From a virus, in the IMG/VR virus record IMGVR_UViG_3300037584_005224, positions 1-32,378 of that record: a DNA stretch of 32,378 bases, one strand, 5' to 3'. The notes below the pieces were generated by a model that did no database searches, was not told the origin of the DNA, and saw nothing but the letters and a program-made list of their open reading frames with translations. Positions 8,327 through 15,229 of this stretch are shown here, piece by piece (the stretch's first letter is position 1; every line of letters starts with the position of its first letter). The position numbers and the translations under genes were made by a program.

Positions 8327-8456
8327 TTTTTTTCTTTCCAGGCTTTTTTTATCATAAAAAGTTTGTCAAGAAAACAATTAAAAAATTTGTGTTGCAGACT
8401 TTAAAATTATGCTTAAATTGAGTACTCACCTAAAATTAAAAATACAGGAGAAAAAT
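8327..8456. promoter_or_regulatory. Divergent intergenic region, probable promoters for both flanking units
   Basis: This 130-base gap separates the minus-strand oxygenase operon from a plus-strand small gene, so it should carry two start signals. On the minus strand a TTGACAAACTTT (8369-8358) and a TATGAT lie close together, but their spacing (7) does not make a standard sigma-70 promoter. On the plus strand TAAAAT at 8402-8407 is a possible -10 without a good -35. No hairpin or RNA gene is evident. Confidence 0.35.
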
Positions 8457-8648
8457 ATGAAAAATGATGAAGTAAGTAAAGCTATTGCATATCTTGCAGA
8501 CAAGGTAAGTAAATATCACTCAGAACTTTTGGCAGTAAAAAGAGATCATGCAAGACATACAGAAAAATGTGGTTGTCAATCTACCCCAGGGGAAAAAGTG
8601 AATATTTCTAATAACAACAAAGATAAATTTAATTTAAACTCTACTTAG
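8457..8648 (+). CDS. Small hypothetical protein (63 aa)
   Basis: The ATG at 8457 has an AGGAG (8446-8450) six bases upstream; a longer in-frame start at 8409 has no such site, so I prefer 8457. The product starts MKNDEVSKAIAYLADKVSKY, is helical and charged, and has a CGC motif at Cys38/Cys40 with nearby His residues, followed by an Asn/Lys-rich tail. A lone plus-strand gene between two minus operons. Its stop region overlaps the convergent gene by 8 bases. Function unknown. Confidence 0.65.
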   Translation: MKNDEVSKAIAYLADKVSKYHSELLAVKRDHARHTEKCGCQSTPGEKVNISNNNKDKFNLNST

Positions 8649-8892
8649 GGGTTTGTCCTAGCATATCTTCTAAAGAGGGTGCAAATACCTTGACGTCCCT
8701 TTTAATTTTTTCAGCAGTTGTAGAAGTTCCTGGATTATCAACGTCAGCTTGAGCTGCAGCTTCAGATTCATACTCAGCACCTGTATCTATGTGTGTGATT
8801 GTTGTTTCAGTTTTTACTTTGTAGTGTGGAATTCTTCTTCCATCTTCTGTTGTAATGTGACCTAGTAATTCAGCAGGTTCAACTATCGGCAT
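8641..8892 (-). CDS. Small conserved-type phage protein (83 aa)
   Basis: Product starts MPIVEPAELLGHITTEDGRR, has a central Thr/Glu-rich segment KTETTITHIDTGAEYESEAA, and ends APSLEDMLGQTPK. GGAG lies 8 bases before the ATG, and the start overlaps the end of the upstream oxygenase gene by 14 bases. The style matches small proteins encoded among tail genes of marine phages. No catalytic motif; function unknown. Confidence 0.7.
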   Translation of the reverse strand: MPIVEPAELLGHITTEDGRRIPHYKVKTETTITHIDTGAEYESEAAAQADVDNPGTSTTAEKIKRDVKVFAPSLEDMLGQTPK

Positions 8893-9475
8893 CTTCGTTT
8901 CTCCAATTTATGTTAAAACTGATGATAACTCTATCTTCATCAGAATTATTTGTTTGTACCTCATGTTGTAACCATGATGGAAAAAAAATCAAGGAGTTTT
9001 CAATAGGTTCCCATTGTACGCTGTGAGCGAGGTGTATAGAGGCTTTATCTGTTTTAGGGGGTGATAGCACCTCTGACTGTGGTTTAGGCTCTAGAAACAC
9101 AATATTTCCACACTTTTTAGGAGCTTTTAAATAAAATACACCAGATAAATAGTTATATGGGTGCGTATGCACATTGTTTCGTGATCCTGGTGAGTTTATC
9201 ATACCCCACATACCAGTCATCTCAGGAACATAATTATGTTTAACATCTAAATGATTAAAACAATCTTTAGCATATTTTAATATATCACCGACCAAAGGAC
9301 GAAACTTTTTAATATCATATATTTCATCATGACTATGCCAACCACCAACATTGGACCGCGGCATACCCATCTCATCTTTTTCTCGTAGTTGATAGATGCT
9401 ATCAACAAGATGTTCATGGCCTTTTAATTGTAGTGAAAATACGGGGGTAATAAATAGAGAGTGTAAGTTAATCAG
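8879..9475 (-). CDS. 2OG-Fe(II) oxygenase (PF13759-like) with apparent CTG start
   Basis: The frame stays open upstream of the first ATG (9370) and encodes an N-terminus that looks conserved for PF13759, INLHSLFITPVFSLQLKG. The only sensible start is CTG at 9475-9473, which overlaps the previous gene's TGA (CTGA) and has AAAGGA five bases upstream. This gives 198 residues. The active-site pattern follows: NNVHTHPYNYLSGVFYL (His103, His105), FPSWLQHEV (His171) and EDRVIISFN (Arg182). The enzyme would oxidise an unknown substrate using Fe(II), O2 and 2-oxoglutarate. Starting at the ATG instead would remove 35 residues that read as a family-typical beginning. Confidence 0.85.
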   Translation of the reverse strand: MINLHSLFITPVFSLQLKGHEHLVDSIYQLREKDEMGMPRSNVGGWHSHDEIYDIKKFRPLVGDILKYAKDCFNHLDVKHNYVPEMTGMWGMINSPGSRNNVHTHPYNYLSGVFYLKAPKKCGNIVFLEPKPQSEVLSPPKTDKASIHLAHSVQWEPIENSLIFFPSWLQHEVQTNNSDEDRVIISFNINWRNEDADS

Positions 9476-9834
9476 AGTTGTCCTTTCGTGACCTCCAAAA
9501 AACTTGCTATAATGTGCACCTGATTGGCAGCATTGGCTTGAACTTTAAGAACATCACTTTCTTGCAGAACTAAAGGTTGAGTCAATAATTCTGTTGTTGT
9601 GTTTGTAGCAACACTCTTTGCTTTGAATACTTCAAAAGTTGCAGCGCCTCGGACAACTTCAACATCAACTAAAGTTGTTGAACCAGAATCATTGCAAATT
9701 AAAAGAGATTTTACTACATCCGTAGTAGGCGGAACAGGTGGCGTTGCACCAGGATCAGCCGTAGGAACTGTTATAACAGTTGTTAAATTTGTTGTGGTAA
9801 TATCTACCATTGCGCTTTTAAAAGTATTAGCCAA
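9472..9834 (-). CDS. Conserved phage structural-type protein (TTG start)
   Basis: Starts at TTG (9834), with GGAGG nine bases upstream and an 8-base overlap with the preceding small gene. The 120-residue product begins MANTFKSAMVDITTTNLTTV, an N-terminus I recognise from small marine phage virion-associated proteins. It is Thr/Val/Ala-rich and predicted all-beta, with no enzyme motif. It ends at the TGA that overlaps the CTG start of the next oxygenase gene. Likely a minor virion or decoration protein; inferred. Confidence 0.75.
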   Translation of the reverse strand: MANTFKSAMVDITTTNLTTVITVPTADPGATPPVPPTTDVVKSLLICNDSGSTTLVDVEVVRGAATFEVFKAKSVATNTTTELLTQPLVLQESDVLKVQANAANQVHIIASFLEVTKGQL

Positions 9835-9994
9835 GGAAAAAAGCCTCCGACTCTGACTCGTCTTTTAAATCTTGTTGGTAGTTTGTATTAAGTAAAAAAA
9901 TAATTTGATCTAGTAATGAAACCATTTGATCAAACTGATTGGGACTATACTCTTCTGTAGCATTTGGTAATCGTGTAATTGTTATCTTAGCCAT
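9827..9994 (-). CDS. Small conserved-type protein (55 aa), too short for routine ORF calling
   Basis: An ATG at 9994 overlaps the stop of the tail hub gene by one base (TAATG), and the frame closes at 9827 inside the first codons of the next gene. The product is MAKITITRLPNATEEYSPNQ followed by FDQMVSLLDQIIFLLNTNYQ and an acidic end. It fills exactly the gap between two tail-type genes with overlaps on both sides, which supports it as real. Probably a small virion-associated protein; function unknown. Confidence 0.75.
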   Translation of the reverse strand: MAKITITRLPNATEEYSPNQFDQMVSLLDQIIFLLNTNYQQDLKDESESEAFFLG

Positions 9995-11838
9995 TATCTT
10001 CTTCCGTCTGGTCTAAGTTGTAACTTTGTAGACCCAAGTCTCCAAGCTGTGTCATTAACTGTGTTGGTTTCATATTTGATTTTAACCGCTCTACCTCTAC
10101 CTCTTACATCAATTTTTTCTGTAGTGCTAGTAATACTCCCTGTTGTAGTTACGTTGGATGCAGATTGTGGATACTGTTCTAATGTTAAAGTAGCTGTCAT
10201 TGTGTTAGCCAAATTATCAAAGTCAGGAACTAACCTACTAACTGACATGAGCTCATCACCATCAGCAATTTCAACAGATCCAGTTGTTAAAAAAGCAGAT
10301 AAAGCCGTGCCATCTGCTTTATTATTACCTGTTTCGTGTTCATAAACATACGAAGCACCTGCAGTTAAACCAAGTATTGTAGAGTTGTTAGCAGATAAAC
10401 TAGCGTTATATTCAGTAGCAATAGGTAATTCAAACACATAGGCTCCTAACCAAGTAGTTCTTCCAAGAGACGTGGTATACCAAGTATTTTCTAAATAATT
10501 GTAAGCTACAGCTCTGTCTATTTGTGTAGCATTTGATGAAGGATAATACCAAATTATTTCATTAAAAGCTGTGTTAATACCACAAGCTATATCAGCTTTA
10601 TTTGTGTAACTTAAATCATCAAACACATAGTCTTGTACAGAACATGGCATTTTTTTAACAACACCATCGTACATATAAAATGAATCATCTGACATCCAAT
10701 AAGAACGGCCATTTATTTCTATTGCTGCGTGCTGTGCTATTAAACCACAGTTTGCACCAAGTTGTCTTAGACCAAAAGTAAAAGGTGTACCAACAAACTG
10801 CACACCGTGTAATGATGTGTCCGTCCAAACTAATATTTGACCTGACGATTTTACAGCACCAATTATTCTTGAACCATCCGATATACGTAGCGAACCAGCT
10901 TCATTTGTTGATACGGGTGTATAATCAGTAGCATCTTCTCTGTCAGAAAATCTAAATAATAAATCATCTTGAGTAGCACTATTACCAACAGTTGTTTCGG
11001 TACCAAAAAGAAGTAAATGTCTTGTATCAGTAGATACTAAACTAAATCTAGATGCAGTAGGAGCATTTGATAAAGTTGTCGCTCTATTACTTGTTCCTCC
11101 TGATGTATCCCAAACAAACGTTCCACCATTTAAAACAGTAGCAATTAAATCTTCACCAAAATTATCTAAAGACCAGTTTCTTGCATCTACTACAACACTA
11201 GAAGATGATCTTGGTGTGTTCCATGTGCTAGTGTTCCAAGTTAATGTGCCCCAACCATATCCATATGTAGAAGTAGAAGGACCAACACTTATTTGATACT
11301 TAGCATTTCCTGATCCACCACCCCCTGATGTTGATCCAGAGGCTGTGCTTGTATGAGTTACTGTATAAGTGCTAGAAGAGGGAACTGTAATAATTTCAAA
11401 CTCGTTATTCATATCTAATCCATCTATTGTAGAGAATGAATCAAATGTAACAAAGTCACCCACCTGTGCACTATGAGCTGCGTCCGTAACAGTAACAGTT
11501 GTTGTACCATTTGTTGTAAAAGGATTTGTTAAAGAATCAGTAGCTCTAATAGGTGTAATATCGTAAATAGCACCTTCGGAATATAAATAAAGTTTTCTAT
11601 CAGTGCCTAAAGCAAGGTATCTGGTTCCGTCTAAACCAATCCAGCTATGCGTATCACGGACCACGCCCACAATAGTTTTATTAGGATTTGGTAGATATTG
11701 CCAACCTTGCCATCTTTCAGGTTTACCATAGTGAAATCTAACAAAATCAGAATCAACATACTTACGTTGATCTCCTGCTGCATAAGCAGTATCTTGTTTA
11801 TCTATACCTGGTTGAAACTTTAAATCGACTAATTTCAT
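9994..11838 (-). CDS. Tail hub/stabilisation protein, P22 gp10-like candidate
   Basis: I place the start at ATG 11838 (614 residues, MKLVDLKFQPGIDKQDTAYA), because the open frame upstream runs into the glycosyltransferase gene and has no phage-like sequence. The protein is a long run of beta repeats with Trp/Gly/Tyr-rich blades (for example DTHSWIGLDGTRYLALGTD, ISDGSRIIGAVKSSGQILVW, EINGRSYWMSDDSFYMYDG). This layout resembles the beta-propeller tail-accessory proteins of podoviruses such as P22 gp10, which plug the packaged DNA. Residues 165-190 hold a Ser/Gly linker. It sits with small structural genes in a minus-strand tail block. The gp10 link is by pattern, not alignment. Confidence 0.65.
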   Translation of the reverse strand: MKLVDLKFQPGIDKQDTAYAAGDQRKYVDSDFVRFHYGKPERWQGWQYLPNPNKTIVGVVRDTHSWIGLDGTRYLALGTDRKLYLYSEGAIYDITPIRATDSLTNPFTTNGTTTVTVTDAAHSAQVGDFVTFDSFSTIDGLDMNNEFEIITVPSSSTYTVTHTSTASGSTSGGGGSGNAKYQISVGPSTSTYGYGWGTLTWNTSTWNTPRSSSSVVVDARNWSLDNFGEDLIATVLNGGTFVWDTSGGTSNRATTLSNAPTASRFSLVSTDTRHLLLFGTETTVGNSATQDDLLFRFSDREDATDYTPVSTNEAGSLRISDGSRIIGAVKSSGQILVWTDTSLHGVQFVGTPFTFGLRQLGANCGLIAQHAAIEINGRSYWMSDDSFYMYDGVVKKMPCSVQDYVFDDLSYTNKADIACGINTAFNEIIWYYPSSNATQIDRAVAYNYLENTWYTTSLGRTTWLGAYVFELPIATEYNASLSANNSTILGLTAGASYVYEHETGNNKADGTALSAFLTTGSVEIADGDELMSVSRLVPDFDNLANTMTATLTLEQYPQSASNVTTTGSITSTTEKIDVRGRGRAVKIKYETNTVNDTAWRLGSTKLQLRPDGRR

Positions 11839-11854
11839 GTCGGAGTATACTAAA

Positions 11855-12637
11855 TTATTTATTGTTTTGTGGCAAGAATTGAGTGGATACTCGACCTCTG
11901 AAATTATAATTACCCGAGTGAACAAGACTACTTGCAATATCAGCGTATACTTTACCACCTATTTTCTGCCATAAACGACAAAAAGCATAATCTTCTGACA
12001 AATATCTTTTTGTTTCAGGTTCTATAACTGTGTCAAAAAAAGCATAATTCCAATCAGAAGTATTGTGATAACCGAATGTTTTATCGTGTGGATCACCTAG
12101 ATGTTGATCAGATTTAAAACGTAAGTTTGGATAAGCTAAAGCCATTTTTTTAAATACGTTTCTTTTTATTAACATAAAACCAGTAGCACCATCCAATACC
12201 TCTATAAAACCTTTTTCTACTTTTATTTTATCTGGTTCTGTAACATTTAAATTATATTGTAATGAAGCTGAATGAAGCTCTTCCTCTGATATATTTGGAT
12301 TATTTTTTACTTTTTTAATTGCTTTAGTCCAATCAATTGTTTTGCGTGGATAGACTCCTGTAACAACCTCTTTATCTAAATCCAACATGCGAAATATTGA
12401 TTCGGGATCAAAAGATATATCAGCGTCTACAAACATTAAGTGAGTATAATCACCGTCCATAAATAATTGAACTAAAGTATTACGAGCTCTTGTTACCAAA
12501 GACTCATTGCCTATTGTACCAAATTGTAATTCTACTTTTTTTGTAGCGGCTAAAGCTGCTAATTGCAAACAGCTTTTAAAATAATCTGCTGTAATCATTC
12601 CACCATAACAAGGGGTTGCTATAAAAAGTTTAATCAT
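11855..12637 (-). CDS. GT-A fold glycosyltransferase (GT2-like)
   Basis: This 260-residue protein starts MIKLFIATPCYGGMITADYF and has the landmarks of a GT-A nucleotide-sugar transferase: TRARNTLVQLF, the metal/nucleotide-binding DxD in MFVDADISF (Asp71, Asp73), an acceptor-region GATGFMLIKR (150-159), the catalytic-base-type SEDYAFCRLW (Glu215/Asp216) and a C-terminal His240. No membrane anchor is present, so it is probably cytoplasmic. AAGGA precedes the ATG, and it overlaps the upstream oxygenase gene by 8 bases. With hydroxylating oxygenases on both sides, sugar transfer onto a new hydroxyl is an attractive but unproven idea. Donor and acceptor unknown. Confidence 0.85.
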   Translation of the reverse strand: MIKLFIATPCYGGMITADYFKSCLQLAALAATKKVELQFGTIGNESLVTRARNTLVQLFMDGDYTHLMFVDADISFDPESIFRMLDLDKEVVTGVYPRKTIDWTKAIKKVKNNPNISEEELHSASLQYNLNVTEPDKIKVEKGFIEVLDGATGFMLIKRNVFKKMALAYPNLRFKSDQHLGDPHDKTFGYHNTSDWNYAFFDTVIEPETKRYLSEDYAFCRLWQKIGGKVYADIASSLVHSGNYNFRGRVSTQFLPQNNK

Positions 12638-13145
12638 TTATTTCCTTATAAAAAATATTAAGAGTATATCTGTTAGAACTGTCTCCAAAAGATTGCAAAT
12701 CTGAATGTGGTATTTTCATGCCATTAAAAAATAAAGCCCTGTTTTCTACAAAACCTATGTGTGAAGACAGTTTATTATCATGCATAAACCCTGTGCCATT
12801 ATTAAGAAGAGGCTCACCTTTTACAAATAAAAGAAAGTTAGCAACATTACCTTTATCATCATCAGTATGAAACAAAGGTTCTTTGTTATTTTCTCGCAAA
12901 TGTGCACTCACGGATATTGGTTCAAGATTTCTATGGGGGAAAAAATATTGTTTAACTAATTTAAGTAATGGATCATCATGAATACTTTTATTAAAAGTAT
13001 GACGCATACCATATAATTGACCTTCAGGATTTTTTACTTCTTGGTATTCTAATTTTTTTACAGTATCTTGAAGTGACTTTAACGTAGCCTCATCTAAAAA
13101 ATTATCAACGTACATAACAAACTCTGTATTTTTATTGTGTTGCAT
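12630..13145 (-). CDS. 2OG-Fe(II) oxygenase-like protein (HxD type)
   Basis: The 171-residue protein has LFHTDDDKG (His93, Asp95) as the HxD pair, ALFFNGMKIPHSDL (distal His147) and SSNRYTLNIFY (Arg159), the standard iron ligand and 2OG-binding order on a double-stranded beta helix. It starts MQHNKNTEFVMYVDNFLDEA, a beginning typical of prolyl-hydroxylase-like proteins. It overlaps the upstream gene by 14 bases and the glycosyltransferase gene by 8. Substrate unknown. The short length is near the minimum for the fold. Confidence 0.82.
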   Translation of the reverse strand: MQHNKNTEFVMYVDNFLDEATLKSLQDTVKKLEYQEVKNPEGQLYGMRHTFNKSIHDDPLLKLVKQYFFPHRNLEPISVSAHLRENNKEPLFHTDDDKGNVANFLLFVKGEPLLNNGTGFMHDNKLSSHIGFVENRALFFNGMKIPHSDLQSFGDSSNRYTLNIFYKEIND

Positions 13146-13407
13146 AATCTACTTTTAAATATTCTATTTTCTTTAACCAATCTTTAGGAATAGCTATTGC
13201 TCCTCCACCCGTAATGTCTTCTTTGTCTTTACTATACGAACGCATAATAATTATTTTTTCTTCACCATTATGTATCATCCATCCTACTTCTTGGCACACG
13301 GCCAACGGAGCACTTATAACTTCTTTTATATCAAGCCAACCTGTTTCTGTATCACGAGCATCTAACCACGTCACACGGACCATTGGCACTTTGTTGATGT
13401 CAATCAT
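13132..13407 (-). CDS. Small conserved-type phage protein (91 aa)
   Basis: Product MIDINKVPMVRVTWLDARDT continues with ETGWLDIKEVISAPLAVCQE and VGWMIHNGEEKIIIMRSYSK, ending in a Lys-rich helix. It reads as a compact beta-barrel-like protein of the sort repeatedly found in marine phage genomes, with no known function. It overlaps the upstream oxygenase gene by 8 bases and the downstream one by 14. A good Shine-Dalgarno is not obvious, so coupling is likely. Confidence 0.7.
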   Translation of the reverse strand: MIDINKVPMVRVTWLDARDTETGWLDIKEVISAPLAVCQEVGWMIHNGEEKIIIMRSYSKDKEDITGGGAIAIPKDWLKKIEYLKVDYATQ

Positions 13408-14062
13408 TAATAGGTTCTTTTTTCTTTAAATGTAAATTAAATGATACAGATCTTCTTTCTTCGTTAGGTGTTCTAAATGGATAGACACCATGAGATAGCC
13501 ATGACGGAAACAAATATATAGCACCTACTTTTGGAGTTGCTTGATGTTTATGTCCACTAAAAGTTGCAGCTTGACCAGCATGCCAAACAATATCACCTAC
13601 ACATGGATAATGATCTTCTTTTGCGTATTCGTCTTTAAGACTAGGTGGCACTCGTAAATAAATAACACCAGATAATTCACCTTGATGTATATGAAAAGGA
13701 TTAAAGTCTCCAGCCCACTGGCTCACGACCCACATAGATTCTATTACCATCTTACCAACAAACGCTGGAGATATAGTATCACTAGCAGGAGGAATAGATA
13801 TGTACTGTTTAACTATTTCACCTAATGCTCCTATTAAAGGTTCAAAAGTTTTACTAGCTAAATCTTCTTGAGGGTAACGAACTTCTTTTTGAACATTGCC
13901 CGCTAAATTCATAGAATGATCATATTTTTTAGACAGCTTGTCGTCATCTAACAGCTCTGTTGCCCTATCATCTAATACTTTAATTAATTGTAAAGGTAGT
14001 TTGCCTTGTAATATGGTTGGACCAAAAGGTCTAATAGCATGAAAATCTACTTTAGTTGACAT
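13400..14062 (-). CDS. 2OG-Fe(II) oxygenase, paralogue of the gene at 5029-5664
   Basis: I place the start at ATG 14062 (220 residues, MSTKVDFHAIRPFGPTILQG), with AAGAAAGGA five bases upstream; an ATG at 14095 is possible but has no such site. The active-site pattern is WVVSQWAGDFNPFHIH (His124, His126), SGVIYLRVP, FPSWLSHGVYPFR (distal His191) and ERRSVSFN (Arg203/204). It matches the gene at 5029-5664 landmark for landmark, so the window holds a duplicated oxygenase pair about 8 kb apart on the same strand. It is the first gene of the minus-strand tail/oxygenase block. Substrate unknown. Confidence 0.87.
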   Translation of the reverse strand: MSTKVDFHAIRPFGPTILQGKLPLQLIKVLDDRATELLDDDKLSKKYDHSMNLAGNVQKEVRYPQEDLASKTFEPLIGALGEIVKQYISIPPASDTISPAFVGKMVIESMWVVSQWAGDFNPFHIHQGELSGVIYLRVPPSLKDEYAKEDHYPCVGDIVWHAGQAATFSGHKHQATPKVGAIYLFPSWLSHGVYPFRTPNEERRSVSFNLHLKKKEPIND

Positions 14063-14109
14063 GGTTTCCTTTCTTTCGTAAATATCTATTGTCATATAGC
14101 AATTATTTG

Positions 14110-14123
14110 CCTATAAATATAGG
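14110..14123. promoter_or_regulatory. Inverted repeat overlapping a candidate -10, possible operator
   Basis: CCTATA and TATAGG are perfect inverted arms separated by two bases. The site sits in the 138-base divergent gap between blocks and covers the -10 of the candidate minus-strand promoter, which is a usual position for a repressor site. No regulator gene is visible in the window. Confidence 0.35.
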
Positions 14124-14145
14124 ATTAAATTGGCTTATTCTTCAA
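14116..14145 (-). promoter_or_regulatory. Candidate sigma-70-type promoter for the minus-strand tail/oxygenase block
   Basis: Reading the minus strand, TTGAAG (14145-14140) and TATATT (14121-14116) are separated by 18 bases and lie upstream of the ATG at 14062, leaving a leader of roughly 45 bases. Four of six and five of six positions match the consensus. The -10 overlaps an inverted repeat. Confidence 0.45.
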
Positions 14146-14200
14146 GTCTTGCCTTCTTGCTTTTTCAACACAAAAAACAGTTGCTATAAAAGGATTATGC

Positions 14201-15229
14201 ATGATTGACGAACAATTTTTAGAAACAATACCTCGATATGGAATTGGTGGTTTTGTTGGTAAAATTTTTAAAAAGATAAAAAAAGCTGTTAAAAAAGTAG
14301 CTCCTATAGCTGGAGCAGGTATTGGTTTTTTACTTGGTGGTTCTGCTGGTGCAGGTATTGGTTCTGGTATTGGAAGTCTTATTGCTGGTAAATCAGTTGG
14401 AGAATCTCTTAAAAATGCAGCTCTTGGTTATGGTATTGGTTCAGTCGCAGGACGCTTTGGTCCTTTTCAAGGTTTTGCAGGTAAAGGTATTGGTGGTAAA
14501 TTTGCTTTTGGTGACAACTACAATGTCTTAAATAAATTACTTCCAAGAGTAACAGACACTACAGGTAAAATAATTACTGAGGGTGGTGGTAAATTAGATG
14601 CAAAAACATTTTTAGAAAACAAAAATATAGATCCAGCTATTTTAGAAGATCCAAAAACAGCAAGTTATGTTAATGAATTAATGCTTAAAGAATCTACAAA
14701 AGAAGTTGCAAAAAAAGCAGGCAGTGATCTTTTATCAAAAGGTTTACTTGCTTCTACTCTTGCAGCTCCAGTGTTGACTTACTTTGATGCAAAAAAAGCA
14801 GAAGAAGAATATGTACCTGGAGATCCTTATGCTTTAAATCCATTTTATTATCAAGACCCACAACAATTTCAAGTTGCAGGTATTGGTACAAAACCTTATT
14901 ACATGGAAGATATGCAAGATTATTACGGAATGCCTACATCAGATTTACCTACCGATTTTATTAGAGCAAATAAAGGTGGTATTATTCAATTGGCAGATGG
15001 ATCAGAAAAATATTTTCCTCGTAAAACAGGAAAGATTGATGGACCGGGAACTGGGACAAGTGATGACATACCAGCAATGTTAAGTGATGGAGAATTTGTC
15101 TTTACAGCAAAAGCAGTTCGTAATGCAGGTGGTGGAGATAGAAGATCAGGTGCAAAAAAAATGTATGAAATGATGAAAAACTTAGAAAAAGGTGGTACAC
15201 TTTCTGAGCAATCAAGAGGAGTGGCATAA
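14201..15229 (+). CDS. Virion-associated protein with glycine-zipper segment
   Basis: AAAGGA lies six bases before the ATG. The 342-residue protein has a basic stretch (FKKIKKAVKKVAP), then a glycine-zipper hydrophobic segment AGAGIGFLLGGSAGAGIGSG (about residues 39-58) able to insert into membranes. Its C-terminus has ANKGGIIQLADGSE and GTSDDIPAMLSDGEFVFTAK followed by AVRNAGGG, a signature I know from many marine phage structural proteins. First gene of a five-gene plus-strand set of large virion-type proteins. Possibly a DNA-ejection protein that contacts the cell envelope; the exact role is inferred. Confidence 0.72.
   Translation: MIDEQFLETIPRYGIGGFVGKIFKKIKKAVKKVAPIAGAGIGFLLGGSAGAGIGSGIGSLIAGKSVGESLKNAALGYGIGSVAGRFGPFQGFAGKGIGGKFAFGDNYNVLNKLLPRVTDTTGKIITEGGGKLDAKTFLENKNIDPAILEDPKTASYVNELMLKESTKEVAKKAGSDLLSKGLLASTLAAPVLTYFDAKKAEEEYVPGDPYALNPFYYQDPQQFQVAGIGTKPYYMEDMQDYYGMPTSDLPTDFIRANKGGIIQLADGSEKYFPRKTGKIDGPGTGTSDDIPAMLSDGEFVFTAKAVRNAGGGDRRSGAKKMYEMMKNLEKGGTLSEQSRGVA

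Noticed and set aside
11839-11958. N-terminal extension of the tail hub protein to 11958
   Set aside because: The extra 40 residues lie inside the glycosyltransferase gene and do not read like the rest of the protein; ATG 11838 follows the glycosyltransferase stop.
11855-13145. DNA base hypermodification (J-base-like oxygenase plus glycosyltransferase)
   Set aside because: None of the oxygenases resembles TET/JBP enzymes by eye, and no nucleotide-pool modification genes are visible; kept only as a remote alternative.
14158-14190. Possible plus-strand promoter with TATAAA at 14185-14190
   Set aside because: It lies only 11 bases before the ATG at 14201, so a transcript would lack the AAAGGA ribosome-binding site, and no good -35 is at proper spacing.
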